Shown in pieces: positions 18,376-28,052 of a stretch of 64,000 nt of DNA. The notes below the pieces were generated by a model. The model saw only the letters and a program-made list of their open reading frames with translations, made no database searches and was not told where the DNA came from. The DNA is from Chryseobacterium fluminis. Its GTDB lineage: Bacteria > Bacteroidota > Bacteroidia > Flavobacteriales > Weeksellaceae. The stretch covers positions 3,224,001-3,288,000 of the forward strand of contig NZ_CP111121.1 of assembly GCF_026314945.1 (NCBI RefSeq), written 5' to 3'. Each line of letters begins with the position of its first letter. Positions within the stretch are counted from its first letter, which is position 1. The translations under genes were made by a program, and so were the position numbers.

Positions 18376-19837
18376 TATTATCTTTTTTTGGAGGAAATTT
18401 CTTTTTAAACTTTTTCTTATTCGGATTTTGTTGTGGTTTTTTATCCTGTTCAGAACCTGCCGCTTCTACTTTCTCCATTTGAGGCTTCGGTTGCTGAGGC
18501 TTGTGCTGTTTGGACTGATTGTTAGGCTGGGAATTCGGTCTTTCCTGTTTCTCCTGTCCTTCCTGCCGAGGCTGTTTTGATCTGTCTGATCTTTCCGCTC
18601 TCTCAGGACGATCGGCTCTTTCCGTACGTTCTTGTCTTTCAGGTCGGTTGTTGGGTCTTGTATTTCTGTTCTGACCCTGCTGTTGCCCCTGGTTATTCTG
18701 ATTATTGCTCGGTTTATTCTGATTTCTGTTCTTGTTATTTCCTCTGTTTTTCTTTTCGAATCGGTCAACACTGTTTTCCTGAATCAAATCGATCGTTGCC
18801 AAAGGAATTTCCGGTTGTTTTAAATCTTCAAGAGGAAGAATTTTTTCACCCTTTTTGTTTTTGGCAATTAGTTTTTTAACTAAGTCAATATCAAAATCAT
18901 ACCATGCCATTGAACTGTCAACGTAGGCAAACCACATTTTCTTTTTGAAGACATCGATCTTGATACAAAAAGCCCTTCCTTTTTCGGTGTCCAGCATGGT
19001 GGAAGAAGAAGGGAAATTACTTAATGCGTCAAGGTAGCTGTCCAGTTCATAATTAAGACAGCATTTAAGCTTACCACACTGGCCTGCCAGTTTCTGAGGA
19101 TTTATGCTAAGCTGCTGGTATCTGGCAACATTGGTGTTTACAGATCTGAAATCCGTTAACCAGGTTGAGCAGCAGAGTTCTCTTCCGCACGAACCTATAC
19201 CTCCTACTTTTGCAGCTTCCTGTCTGAAACCGATTTGTTTCATATCGATTTTAGTTCTGAAGGCTCCTGCATAATCTTTTATCAGCTGTCTGAAGTCTAC
19301 GCGGTTATCCGCAGTATAATAGAAAGTGACTTTGGAGCCATCTCCCTGATACTCGACATCCGTTACCTTCATTTCAAGACCTAGCCTCTGCGCTATTTTT
19401 CTGGCCTCCAGTTTTATGCCGTCTTCTTTTTTTCTTGCTTCCTGCCAAACTTCCAGATCTTTCTGGTTGGCCTGTCTGTATATTTTAAGGACAGATTCTT
19501 CTGAAAATTTTTTCTTTTTCATCTGAATCTTTACCAGTTCGCCGGTGAGACTTACCACACCTACATCATGTCCGGGACTTGATTCTACTGTTACTACGCT
19601 ACCTATATGTAAAGGAACATTATTTACATTTTTATAAAAAGATTTTCTGTCATTTTTAAATCTAACTTCTACAAAATCACACCTGTTCGGTGCCGGATTG
19701 TTAATGTTAGAAAGCCAGTCAAAAACACTTAATTTATAACTATTACCACAGGTATTTACACTTTCACAGCCATTCGCGGTCTTCTTGGGTCCGCAAGAAT
19801 GTGCAGAATCGCCGGATGTTTTACATCCACAACTCAT
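18368..19837 (-). CDS. PSP1-domain (RicT/YaaT-like) protein with long basic tail
   Basis: 489 aa from the ATG at 19835-19837. The upstream in-frame start is rejected because it lies beyond the -7 box at 19858. The N-terminus is Cys-rich (MSCGCKTSGD). Residues ~60-310 contain the PSP1 domain with the paired Cys clusters CGRELCCSTW and CGKLKCC, which in RicT help bind [4Fe-4S] clusters; RicT works in RNA processing with RicA and RicF in Bacillus. From ~370 the chain is a disordered, Asn/Gln/Arg/Lys-rich tail of ~120 residues, suggesting RNA or acidic-partner binding (inference). Heads the gldH-PBP1A operon. Confidence 0.88.
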   Translation of the reverse strand: MSCGCKTSGDSAHSCGPKKTANGCESVNTCGNSYKLSVFDWLSNINNPAPNRCDFVEVRFKNDRKSFYKNVNNVPLHIGSVVTVESSPGHDVGVVSLTGELVKIQMKKKKFSEESVLKIYRQANQKDLEVWQEARKKEDGIKLEARKIAQRLGLEMKVTDVEYQGDGSKVTFYYTADNRVDFRQLIKDYAGAFRTKIDMKQIGFRQEAAKVGGIGSCGRELCCSTWLTDFRSVNTNVARYQQLSINPQKLAGQCGKLKCCLNYELDSYLDALSNFPSSSTMLDTEKGRAFCIKIDVFKKKMWFAYVDSSMAWYDFDIDLVKKLIAKNKKGEKILPLEDLKQPEIPLATIDLIQENSVDRFEKKNRGNNKNRNQNKPSNNQNNQGQQQGQNRNTRPNNRPERQERTERADRPERAERSDRSKQPRQEGQEKQERPNSQPNNQSKQHKPQQPKPQMEKVEAAGSEQDKKPQQNPNKKKFKKKFPPKKDNNA

Positions 19838-19857
19838 ATTGTATATATTTAATCTTG

Positions 19858-19865
19858 CAAATTTA
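19858..19865 (-). promoter_or_regulatory. -7 promoter box of the ricT-gldH-PBP1A operon
   Basis: Minus strand reads TAAATTTG, 20 nt before the ATG; decides the start at 19837. Confidence 0.5.
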
Positions 19866-20084
19866 TATATTTTTATCTTATGCGATTGTAAAATAAGCAA
19901 ATATTCCTAATCTGCATGTTTAACATTAAACTTTAAATTGGTTTAGCCTTGTCATATGTATTAAATGCTTATAAACTATGGGTTTAAGAACTGTATTTTC
20001 TAAACTGTTATTTTAAACATAATTTTATTTAGTTAGAATGTTTAAAATTTTAAGATTTATTAACAGACGTAAGTAAAATAATTT

Positions 20085-20092
20085 TATATTTG
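20085..20092 (+). promoter_or_regulatory. -7 promoter box of the FadL-type porin gene
   Basis: TATATTTG, 19 nt before the ATG at 20112. No clear -33 element. Confidence 0.45.
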
Positions 20093-20111
20093 GGTTATAT
20101 AATAATAGTCT

Positions 20112-21344
20112 ATGAAAAAAATCTTAGTATCAACTGCTTTATTGGCGGGTGTTCTATCTTATGCAGGAGGCTTCAGAGTCTCTTTGCAGGGGGTAAAACA
20201 ATTGGCAATGGCACATACCAGTGCGCATGCTGAAGATGCAAGTGTGGCATTCTTTAATCCGGCAGGTATGTCATTCATCCCTTCGAAGCTGAGTATATCA
20301 ATAGGAGGTTTTGCAGCAGGTAATAAAGTTACATTCCAAAACCTGAATACTTTACAAAGCACAGAAACGGATAACCCTATCGGGACTCCTCTTTATGGCG
20401 CGATTACCTATAAACCTCTGGAAAAACTATCTGTAGGTTTCAGTTTCTCCACACCTTTCGGGAGTACCATTAAATATCCTTACGACTGGGAAGGAAAAGA
20501 AATGGTACAGAAGCTGGAGCTTAAGAGCTTCTACTTCCAGCCTATGATTTCATATAAATTTAACGACTGGTTCGCATTTGGAGCAAGTTATATTTATGCA
20601 AAAGGGCAGGTGAATTGGGATAAAGCGGTTACGCAGTTTAGCGGGAATCTTAATATTAAGGATGAAAAAGCAAGCGGCAGCGGATATGGCTTCGGTTTTT
20701 ACTTCAGACCTGATCCAAAACTGGATGTGAGTATTGCTTACCGTTCACCTGTGGATATGAAAGCGAAAAATGGGACAGCAACCTTTGAAATATCACCGGC
20801 GGTATATTCTCAGTTGGGCTTAAATGCTCAGGGACAGGATAGCTTCACAGCAACATTGCCACTGGTAGAAGAATATACGGTTGGTTTAACCTATAAAATT
20901 ACTCCAAAGTGGTTGGTTTCAGCTGATTTCAATTACCATGGATGGGAGAGATATAGCAAGCTTACTTTGGATTTTGCGAATGCTCCTGTTGGAAACCAGC
21001 CAGACCCGACTGTTTTGGTTGCTCCGAAAAATTTTAAAAATACAAAAACCTTCAGATTGGGAACACAGTATGCGTTCACAGACATGATCTATGGCCGTCT
21101 TGGAGCTTACTATGACGAATCTCCTTATTCTGACCAGAATTTCATTCCTGAAACTCCTTCTTATAACACCTATGTAGTTACCGGTGGGGTAGGATTTAAA
21201 CTGAAAAAGTTCGGAGTAGATTTATCAGGAGGATACGCGATACCTCAGGCAAGAGATGTGAAAAACGACTATCTGCAGTTTTATGGACAATCTACAGCGA
21301 CTGCGTTTTATGTAGGTCTGGGTTTATCTTATAATCCATTTTAA
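20112..21344 (+). CDS. OmpP1/FadL/TodX family outer-membrane transporter
   Basis: 410 aa. Signal peptide 1-19, then the FadL N-terminal plug pattern (FRVSLQGVKQLAMAHTSAHAEDASVAFFNPAGM), with the NPAGM motif that marks the family. The rest is alternating beta-strand sequence ending in LGLSYNPF, with a terminal Phe typical of outer-membrane barrels. The family moves long-chain fatty acids or other hydrophobic compounds across the outer membrane. The lipoprotein hydrolase gene starts 10 nt after its stop, so the two probably work together on lipid-like substrates. Confidence 0.9.
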   Translation: MKKILVSTALLAGVLSYAGGFRVSLQGVKQLAMAHTSAHAEDASVAFFNPAGMSFIPSKLSISIGGFAAGNKVTFQNLNTLQSTETDNPIGTPLYGAITYKPLEKLSVGFSFSTPFGSTIKYPYDWEGKEMVQKLELKSFYFQPMISYKFNDWFAFGASYIYAKGQVNWDKAVTQFSGNLNIKDEKASGSGYGFGFYFRPDPKLDVSIAYRSPVDMKAKNGTATFEISPAVYSQLGLNAQGQDSFTATLPLVEEYTVGLTYKITPKWLVSADFNYHGWERYSKLTLDFANAPVGNQPDPTVLVAPKNFKNTKTFRLGTQYAFTDMIYGRLGAYYDESPYSDQNFIPETPSYNTYVVTGGVGFKLKKFGVDLSGGYAIPQARDVKNDYLQFYGQSTATAFYVGLGLSYNPF

Positions 21345-21354
21345 TTAAAAGACT

Positions 21355-22941
21355 ATGAAAAAAATTATAATTTCAACATTAGCTGTTTCTGCGCTATTTG
21401 TAACAACAAGTTGCGAGCACGATTTTGATACGGATGTAAAAGATATTCCTGTAACGAGTGGTGAGGCTGATTTCACCAGATACGTTTCTTTAGGAAACTC
21501 TTTAACTTCAGGATACAGAGATGGCGCGCTGTACAGTTCGGGACAGAACGAATCTTATCCAAGCATGATTGCAGGTCAGATGAAACTTGCAGGAGGAGGA
21601 GATTTTAACCAGCCTATGATGCCTAATGACATCGGTGGTTTTAGCAATTTAAAGGATGCGGCTGGAAATTTTTTATTTCCGGGAAAACTTGAATTAAAAG
21701 TGGTCAACGGAGCGCTTTCTCCTGAGGCTCTAACTACTACCACGGCTTTAGACAATATTTCAGCGGGAAGACCATACAGAAATATGGGTGTTCCGGGTGC
21801 TAAATCTTTCCATCTGGTGGCTCCTAATTATGGTAATCCTGCAGGATTAGCTGGGGGAACTGCCAACCCGTATTTTGCAAGATTCGCTTCTTCAGCTTCC
21901 ACTACGGTCTTAGCCGATGCAATGTCTCAGGCTCCAACATTTTTCTCTCTATGGATAGGAAATAACGATGTACTTTCTTATGCGACTAATGGAGGTACAA
22001 ATTCACAGGCCTCAGGAACGGTTACCACGTACTCGGCAGCGACAGTACAAACCGGAAACTTAAATCCTGGCACTTACAAATCTAATGATATTTCAGATCC
22101 GAATGTATTGGCCGGTTCTATAAAAGGGGTGTTGGATGGTCTTAAAAGTGTGGGCGCTACAAAAGGGATCATCGCAAATATTCCAGATGTAACCAGTATC
22201 CCCTTCTTTACAAGAGTGCCGTATAATGCTATTCCTCTGGATGCAGCCACTGCTCAGAAGTTGAATACAACTCTTTACGGTCCTTTAAAAGCTGTGCTTA
22301 ACATCTATGGGCAGGGAAACAGACTTAATCCTGTAACGGCAGGAAACAACCCTGTTCTGATTAAGGATAACAAATTGGCCAATCTTTCTGCTCAGCTTAC
22401 CGGTGCTCTCGTAGCTGGGGGATATCCTTTGGATCAGGCAACCTTTATCGGCAATGCTTTTGGGCAGACCCGTCAGGCAAAACAGGGTGAACTCATTCTC
22501 CTTACGGCAAGCAAGCTTTTAGGTCTGGATGCTATTACAAATCAGGCTCCTACAGCCAACTCTCAGTTTATATATGGTGCCAGTTTCCCGATTGGAGACC
22601 AGCTTTCTCTGACAGCAGATGAAGTAAGTAATATTTCAACAGCAGTTAAAGCATATAATGTTGCCATTAAAGGGCTGGCAGATTCTTACAATCTTGCTTT
22701 TGTAGACGCAAACACGAAAATGAAAGAACTGGATTCCAAAGCAGGAATTACCTGGAATGGGGTGAAGTATACGGCAACTTTCGTTACGGGTGGAGCTTTC
22801 TCTTTAGATGGGGTTCACTTAACCGGAAGAGGGTACGCCATCATTGCTAATGAATTTATTAAATCAATTAACGCAAAATACAAATCTACTTTACCACAGG
22901 TAGATCCCAACAAATATTCAGGGGTAAAATTCCCTCAGTAA
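21355..22941 (+). CDS. SGNH/GDSL-hydrolase lipoprotein
   Basis: 528 aa. Lipobox TTSC (Cys20). SGNH blocks are visible: GNSLTSG (nucleophile Ser49) in block I, IGNND in block III, and DGVHLTGRGYAIIAN with the catalytic Asp/His in block V. It is therefore an esterase or lipase at the outer membrane. Being 10 nt downstream of a FadL-type transporter suggests it releases acyl groups that the porin imports (inference). A strong terminator follows. Confidence 0.88.
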   Translation: MKKIIISTLAVSALFVTTSCEHDFDTDVKDIPVTSGEADFTRYVSLGNSLTSGYRDGALYSSGQNESYPSMIAGQMKLAGGGDFNQPMMPNDIGGFSNLKDAAGNFLFPGKLELKVVNGALSPEALTTTTALDNISAGRPYRNMGVPGAKSFHLVAPNYGNPAGLAGGTANPYFARFASSASTTVLADAMSQAPTFFSLWIGNNDVLSYATNGGTNSQASGTVTTYSAATVQTGNLNPGTYKSNDISDPNVLAGSIKGVLDGLKSVGATKGIIANIPDVTSIPFFTRVPYNAIPLDAATAQKLNTTLYGPLKAVLNIYGQGNRLNPVTAGNNPVLIKDNKLANLSAQLTGALVAGGYPLDQATFIGNAFGQTRQAKQGELILLTASKLLGLDAITNQAPTANSQFIYGASFPIGDQLSLTADEVSNISTAVKAYNVAIKGLADSYNLAFVDANTKMKELDSKAGITWNGVKYTATFVTGGAFSLDGVHLTGRGYAIIANEFIKSINAKYKSTLPQVDPNKYSGVKFPQ

Positions 22942-22963
22942 AACTGAAATAGTAAAAACTTAG

Positions 22964-22996
22964 AAACCACAAGACTAATTCTTGTGGTTTTTTTTT
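22964..22996 (+). terminator. Terminator of the porin-hydrolase operon
   Basis: 11-bp perfect stem (22964-22974 with 22980-22990), 5-nt loop and a T9 run. Confidence 0.9.
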
Positions 22997-23003
22997 AAAT
23001 TTG
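22996..23003 (+). promoter_or_regulatory. -7 promoter box of prs-rplY
   Basis: TAAATTTG directly continuing the T run of the preceding terminator, 22 nt before the prs ATG. Confidence 0.5.
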
Positions 23004-23025
23004 CAAAATCTTTTAAAAAGTAAAA

Positions 23026-23964
23026 ATGGCCGATCAGTTAAGTTATCTATTTTCTACAAGGACGAGTAAGGACCTGGCAGAGAAAATTGCCCAGTATTAT
23101 GGGAAAGAATTAGGAAAAATCAACTTTCAGGAGTTCAGCGACGGGGAATTTGAGCCTGTTCTTGATGAATCTGTAAGAGGAGGAAGAGTATTCCTAATCG
23201 GATCTACATTCCCGCCTGCAGACAATCTTTTAGAGCTTCTTCTAATGATTGATGCTGCGAAAAGAGCTTCTGCAAAAAGCATTACTGTCGTACTTCCGTA
23301 TTTCGGACTTGCAAGACAAGACAGAAAAGACCAGCCAAGGGCGCCGATCGGTGCAAAGCTGGTAGCTAATCTCTTAACAGCTGCGGGAGCAACAAGAGTG
23401 ATGACCATGGACCTTCACGCAGATCAGATTCAGGGGTTCTTCGAAATTCCGGTAGATCACTTATATGCATCTACTATTTTCGTAGATTATATCAGAGACC
23501 TGAATCTTGAAGATCTTACCATTGCTTCTCCGGATATGGGTGGAGCAAAAAGAGCCAAAAACTATGCGGGTCACTTAGGCGCAGAGGTAGTGATTGCTTA
23601 CAAAGAAAGAAAGAAAGCTAATGTAGTGGAGGAAATGTTCCTGATCGGTGATGTAGAAGGGAAGAATGTGATTCTTATCGATGATATGATTGATACCGCA
23701 GGTACCCTTTGTAAAGCGGCAGAGATTCTTATTGAAAAAGGAGCAAAATCTGTAAGAGCAATGGCTACACATGGAGTCCTTTCAGGTAAAGCTTATGACA
23801 ATATAGAAAACTCAAAATTATTGGAAGTGATTGTAACTGACTCAATTCCTGTTAAAAATAATTTGTCAACTAAAATAAAAGTGCTATCTTGCGCCCCATT
23901 ATTTGCAGACGTTATGAAGATGGTACATGAGCACCAATCTATTAGTAGCAAATTTGTTATTTAA
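23026..23964 (+). CDS. prs: Ribose-phosphate pyrophosphokinase
   Basis: 312 aa, full length. It makes PRPP from ribose 5-phosphate and ATP for purine, pyrimidine, His and Trp synthesis. Motifs: FSDGEFEPVLDESVRG near the N-terminus, YFGLARQDRKDQPRAPIGAKL (flexible ATP loop), MDLHADQIQGFF, and the PRPP-binding VILIDDMIDTAGTLCKAA. Precedes rplY by 56 nt, a common flavobacterial pair. Confidence 0.97.
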   Translation: MADQLSYLFSTRTSKDLAEKIAQYYGKELGKINFQEFSDGEFEPVLDESVRGGRVFLIGSTFPPADNLLELLLMIDAAKRASAKSITVVLPYFGLARQDRKDQPRAPIGAKLVANLLTAAGATRVMTMDLHADQIQGFFEIPVDHLYASTIFVDYIRDLNLEDLTIASPDMGGAKRAKNYAGHLGAEVVIAYKERKKANVVEEMFLIGDVEGKNVILIDDMIDTAGTLCKAAEILIEKGAKSVRAMATHGVLSGKAYDNIENSKLLEVIVTDSIPVKNNLSTKIKVLSCAPLFADVMKMVHEHQSISSKFVI

Positions 23965-24020
23965 TTGGTTTTCAGTGAGTTTGCGAATTAAACTTAAAAC
24001 AATTTTTTAAATTTTTATAA

Positions 24021-24662
24021 ATGAAATCTATTACAATTCAAGGTACAAAAAGAGAAAGCGTGGGTAAAAAATCTACAAAGGCTCTACGTGATGCTGAATT
24101 AGTTCCTTGTGTTGTTTACGGAGGTGGTGAGCCATTGAATTTCTCTGCAGAAGAGAAGTCATTCAAAGGTTTGGTATATACTCCTGAAGCACACACGGTA
24201 TCTATTGAAATCGACGGACAGGTAATCCCTGCTGTTCTTCAGGATATTCAGTTCCACCCGATTACAGACAAAATCCTTCACGCAGACTTCTATCAGTTAT
24301 CTGAAGATAAGCCGGTAGTGATGGAGGTTCCTGTAAGAATTACAGGTCGTTCTAAAGGTGTTGTAGCTGGTGGTGTTTTGCGTCAGTCTTTCAGAAAATT
24401 GAAAGTAAAAGCTATTCCTGCTAACTTACCTGACGAAATCGTTGTTGATGTTACTCCGTTAAGAATTGGTAACAAACTTTATGTTGGAGGTATCAAGGCT
24501 GAAGGATACTCATTCGTTCACCCTGACAACGCAGTAGTAGTTGCTGTTAAGATGTCTAGAAATGCAATGAAAGGAGGTGCAGCAGCAATGGATGATGAAG
24601 ATGAAGAAGAAACTGCAGCTGAAGGAGAAGCTCCGGCAGCAGAAGAAACTGCAGCAGAATAA
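24021..24662 (+). CDS. rplY: 50S ribosomal protein L25/Ctc
   Basis: 213 aa, the two-domain Ctc form of L25, which binds 5S rRNA. The N-terminal L25 domain begins [22 protein letters not shown]; the C-terminal TL5-like beta domain contains [20 protein letters not shown]. The last ~25 residues are an acidic Glu/Asp/Ala tail typical of Bacteroidota. Probably cotranscribed with prs; ends at a terminator. Confidence 0.96.
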   Translation: MKSITIQGTKRESVGKKSTKALRDAELVPCVVYGGGEPLNFSAEEKSFKGLVYTPEAHTVSIEIDGQVIPAVLQDIQFHPITDKILHADFYQLSEDKPVVMEVPVRITGRSKGVVAGGVLRQSFRKLKVKAIPANLPDEIVVDVTPLRIGNKLYVGGIKAEGYSFVHPDNAVVVAVKMSRNAMKGGAAAMDDEDEEETAAEGEAPAAEETAAE

Positions 24663-24687
24663 GAATTGCTTATTTAAACAATATAAG

Positions 24688-24718
24688 AACCTGTCAACTC
24701 AGTTTGACAGGTTTTTTT
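24688..24718 (+). terminator. Terminator of prs-rplY
   Basis: 10-bp perfect stem (24688-24697 with 24704-24713) followed by T7. Confidence 0.9.
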
Positions 24719-24843
24719 GTGTGCTAAAAGATGAATATAAATGTGTACTAATGACTTGGTTGGATGAAGCCTGCCATATGATCCATTGAATCTTTCTATA
24801 AATGACAACCGTCAGCATCCGGGAGGAATCCGAAAAAAAGGCG

Positions 24844-24851
24844 TAAATTTG
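24844..24851 (+). promoter_or_regulatory. -7 promoter box of sufS
   Basis: TAAATTTG, 42 nt before the ATG at 24894; no clear -33 element. Confidence 0.4.
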
Positions 24852-24893
24852 AGGTGTTCTAAATAAGAACGTTTTAATTTAAAATTTTAATAA

Positions 24894-26114
24894 ATGTTTG
24901 ACATTCAGGAAATCAGAAGTCAGTTTTCTATATTAGATCAGAAGGTAAACGGTAAACCATTGGTTTATTTAGATAATGCAGCGACATCACAAAAGCCCGA
25001 CTCCGTTCTGGAAGTCTGGACTAAATATTATACGGAGCTCAATGCCAATGTACACAGAGGAATTCATACTTTAAGTCAGCTGGCAACAGAGGAAATGGAA
25101 CTTTCGAGAAGAAAAATCCAGAAATTCATCAATGCCAGGCATGATTTCGAGGTGATTTTTACAAAAGGCACTACAGAAGGTCTTAATCTTATTGCTTATA
25201 TTCTGACGCAGAAGCTTAAAAAAGATGATGAAATTATCATCTCTTATCTTGAGCACCATTCGAATATTGTTCCGTGGCAATTGCTTTGTGAAAGAACAGG
25301 AGCAAAATTGAGAGTACTTCCGATTAATGAAGATGGAATTGTGCAGCTGGAGCATCTGGATAAGTTTTTAAGTGAAAAAACAAAGGTTGTTTCTATTAAT
25401 CAGGTTTCGAATGCGTTGGGGGTAGTAAATCCTATCGAAGAAATCATTGCGAAAACAAGGAAAAATTCTGATGCTTATATTGTAATTGACGGAGCCCAGT
25501 CCGCTCCCCATTTTACCATTGATGTTCAGAAGATGGATTGTGATTTTTTTGTGTTTTCTGGCCATAAAATGTATGCACCGATGGGAACAGGTATTTTGTA
25601 CGGGAAACAGGAAATTCTTGAAGATTTACCGCCATTTCATGGGGGCGGAGAGATGATCGCCACCTGCTCGTTCAACGGAACAACCTATGCAGCCCTTCCG
25701 TTTAAATATGAAGCAGGAACACCCAACGTAGGCGGAAATATCGCTGTAGGAGCAGCTATTGACTTTATTTATAAAGTAGGGCAGGAGAATATTCAGAAAC
25801 ATGAAAATGCTTTACTGGAATATGCTCAAAAGCGTCTGTTGGAACTGGACGGGATCCGAATCTATGGTGAAAAGGCCAAAAGAACAGGAGTGGTTTCATT
25901 CAATCTGGAAGGAATAGGCATTGCTTCTGACGTGGGTATGATCCTTGATAAAATGGGAATTGCCGTACGGACAGGACATCACTGTACCCAGCCGATCATG
26001 GATTTCTTTAATATTGCAGGAACTGTAAGAGCAAGTTTCGCCGTTTACAATACCTTTGATGAAATTGATGCATTGGTGGAAGGGGTGAAAAAAGCACAGA
26101 GAATGTTGAGCTGA
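24894..26114 (+). CDS. sufS: Cysteine desulfurase SufS
   Basis: 406 aa, group II PLP enzyme that takes sulfur from cysteine for Fe-S cluster assembly. The PLP lysine lies in SGHKMYAPMGTG, and the persulfide Cys is in RTGHHCTQPIM. N-terminus (IRSQFSILDQKVNGKPLVYLDNAATSQKP) is typical SufS. It stands alone here with its own promoter and terminator; the other suf genes must lie elsewhere. It supports Fe-S-rich proteins such as ActB. Confidence 0.95.
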   Translation: MFDIQEIRSQFSILDQKVNGKPLVYLDNAATSQKPDSVLEVWTKYYTELNANVHRGIHTLSQLATEEMELSRRKIQKFINARHDFEVIFTKGTTEGLNLIAYILTQKLKKDDEIIISYLEHHSNIVPWQLLCERTGAKLRVLPINEDGIVQLEHLDKFLSEKTKVVSINQVSNALGVVNPIEEIIAKTRKNSDAYIVIDGAQSAPHFTIDVQKMDCDFFVFSGHKMYAPMGTGILYGKQEILEDLPPFHGGGEMIATCSFNGTTYAALPFKYEAGTPNVGGNIAVGAAIDFIYKVGQENIQKHENALLEYAQKRLLELDGIRIYGEKAKRTGVVSFNLEGIGIASDVGMILDKMGIAVRTGHHCTQPIMDFFNIAGTVRASFAVYNTFDEIDALVEGVKKAQRMLS

Positions 26115-26133
26115 TATTATAAGATATATTTAG

Positions 26134-26162
26134 ACACTCCGGTCATCTGTCCGGAGTGTTTT
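26134..26162 (+). terminator. Terminator of sufS
   Basis: 9-bp perfect stem ACACTCCGG/CCGGAGTGT (26134-26142, 26151-26159) followed by TTTT. Confidence 0.8.
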
Positions 26163-26228
26163 CCATTTATAGATATTAACAATAAGTCAAATCTGAAAAA
26201 TCTTTAATCTTATTCAGCATACTTGAAG

Positions 26229-26236
26229 TAATTTTG
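26229..26236 (+). promoter_or_regulatory. -7 promoter box of the nitroreductase gene
   Basis: TAATTTTG, 19 nt before the ATG at 26256. Confidence 0.4.
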
Positions 26237-26255
26237 CAGTGTTAAATTTAAATTT

Positions 26256-26888
26256 ATGGAATTAATTGAAAAGCTCAACTGGAGATATGCCACTAAGGCA
26301 ATGAACGGTGAGAAAGTACCACAGGAAAAAGTGGATAAAATATTGGAGGCAGCCAGACTGGCCCCTACTTCCAGTGGTCTTCAGCCTTTTGAAATTTTGG
26401 TGATCACCAATCAGGAAATTAAGGAGCAGATTAAGCCTCACGCCTGGAATCAGCCACAGATCACCGATTGTTCGCATCTTTTGGTTTTTGCTGCCTGGGA
26501 TAATTATACAGAAGAAAGAATCAATAAAATGTTTGATCTAACCAATGATATCCGCGGATTTAAAAATGAAGGCTGGGAAAACTACAGACAGATGCTACTG
26601 AGCACCTATCCGCAGAGATCTGCTGAAGAGAACTTCATACATGCTTCAAAACAGGCTTATATTTCATTTGGAGCAGCGATTATTGCAGCGGCCTTTGAAG
26701 AGGTGGATTCCACGCCAATGGAAGGGTTCTCCCCGGAAGCTGTTGATGAGGTTTTACATTTAAAAGAAAAGGGATTAAAAAGTGTACTGTTACTGCCAAT
26801 TGGCTATAGGGATACTCCTGATGACTGGCTCGTAAACCTTACCAAAGTAAGAAAGCCCAAAGAAGATTTTATCACAGAGATCAACTAA
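26256..26888 (+). CDS. NAD(P)H-dependent nitroreductase family oxidoreductase
   Basis: 210 aa, single-domain FMN protein of the nitroreductase (NfsB-like) fold. Seen: LNWRYATKAMNGEKVP and ARLAPTSSGLQPFEILV (FMN phosphate/ring contacts), FGAAIIAAAFEEVDSTPMEGF, and a C-terminal LLPIGYRDTPDDWLVNLTKVRKP. The family reduces nitro compounds, quinones or flavins; substrate here unknown. Monocistronic. Confidence 0.9.
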   Translation: MELIEKLNWRYATKAMNGEKVPQEKVDKILEAARLAPTSSGLQPFEILVITNQEIKEQIKPHAWNQPQITDCSHLLVFAAWDNYTEERINKMFDLTNDIRGFKNEGWENYRQMLLSTYPQRSAEENFIHASKQAYISFGAAIIAAAFEEVDSTPMEGFSPEAVDEVLHLKEKGLKSVLLLPIGYRDTPDDWLVNLTKVRKPKEDFITEIN

Positions 26889-26904
26889 TTATTTTACCCA
26901 TAGA

Positions 26905-26935
26905 AAAATCCCTTTCGAAAATAGAAAGGGATTTT
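26905..26935. terminator. Bidirectional terminator between nitroreductase and hemE
   Basis: 12-bp perfect stem AAAATCCCTTTC/GAAAGGGATTTT with A and T tracts on both sides; it can end both converging transcripts. Confidence 0.85.
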
Positions 26936-26981
26936 GGTTTATGATAACAGTAAAGCCAGTTTCTTCTGAAATTAACGTAAA

Positions 26982-28018
26982 TTAAAACTGAGAAGCAGGT
27001 TTCCAGTCCACTACCGCTCGGATAAACGCTTCTGCATTTTCCAAAGGAATGTTAGGTAAAATTCCGTGGCCAAGATTGGCAATATACCGGTCTTTCCCAA
27101 AACGGTTAATCATTTCATTGACCATCTTTTTAATTGTCTCAGGCGTAGAATGAAGTCTCGCCGGATCAAAGTTCCCCTGAAGGGTCATCGTATGGTTGGT
27201 AAGGGTTCTGGCGAATTCCGGTTTGATCGTCCAGTCCACACCTAAAGCCGAAACCGGTGACTGAACCATTTCTTCCAGAGCAAACCAGCATCCTTTTCCG
27301 AAAACAACAACATGTGTTAGCGGGCTTAAAGCTTCCACAATCTGGTTAATGTATTTCCATGAAAATTCCTGATAGTCTGCCGGAGAAAGCATTCCCCCCA
27401 CGAATCAAAAACCTGAACAGCAGAAACGCCTTTCTCTACTTTTCTTTTCAGATAAGCAATGGTAGTATCCGTGATTTTCTGAAGCAGCAGATGAGCAGCT
27501 TCCGGTTGTTGGAAACAGAAAGATTTGGCAATATCAAAAGCCTTGCTTCCTTTTCCTTCCACACAGTAGCAAAGAATGGTCCAGGGTGAACCTGCGAAAC
27601 CAATTAACGGGATTTCATTGTCGAGCTTCTGTAAAGTCAGTTCAATGGCATCAAAAACGTATCCCAGCGTATCATTCACATCCGGAACAATCACATTTTG
27701 AACGTCTGCCATTGTTCTGATCGGATTATCAAGCCACGGACCTACATTTTCTTTCATTTTAAAATCGATTCCCATGGCCTGGGGAACTACTAAAATATCA
27801 GAAAACAGAATAGCAGCATCCAAAGGATATCTTCTGATGGGCTGTACTGTAATTTCAGAAGCCAGCTCCGGGGTCTGACATCTCGTAAAGAAGTCATACT
27901 TGTCACGCAGAGCAATGAATTCCGGTAAGTATCTTCCGGCTTGTCTCATCATCCAGACAGGCGGTCTTTCTACGGTTTCACCACGGAGAGCCTTTAGGTA
28001 TAGGTCGTTTTTGATCAT
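26982..28018 (-). CDS. hemE: Uroporphyrinogen decarboxylase, broken by a 1-base frameshift
   Basis: The whole would be 345 aa, normal for HemE, which turns uroporphyrinogen III into coproporphyrinogen III. The first frame (from 28018) has [17 protein letters not shown] and [12 protein letters not shown] and runs to VQVFDSWG. The second continues from [17 protein letters not shown]. The join is a C6 run at 27394-27399 (plus strand); one more C restores the frame. All other haem genes here are intact and haem proteins are abundant, so a sequencing error is more likely than a lost gene. Last gene of hemACDE. Confidence 0.9.
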
Positions 28019-28052
28019 AATTTATTTAGATTATAATTTGCCAATGTTGTTA

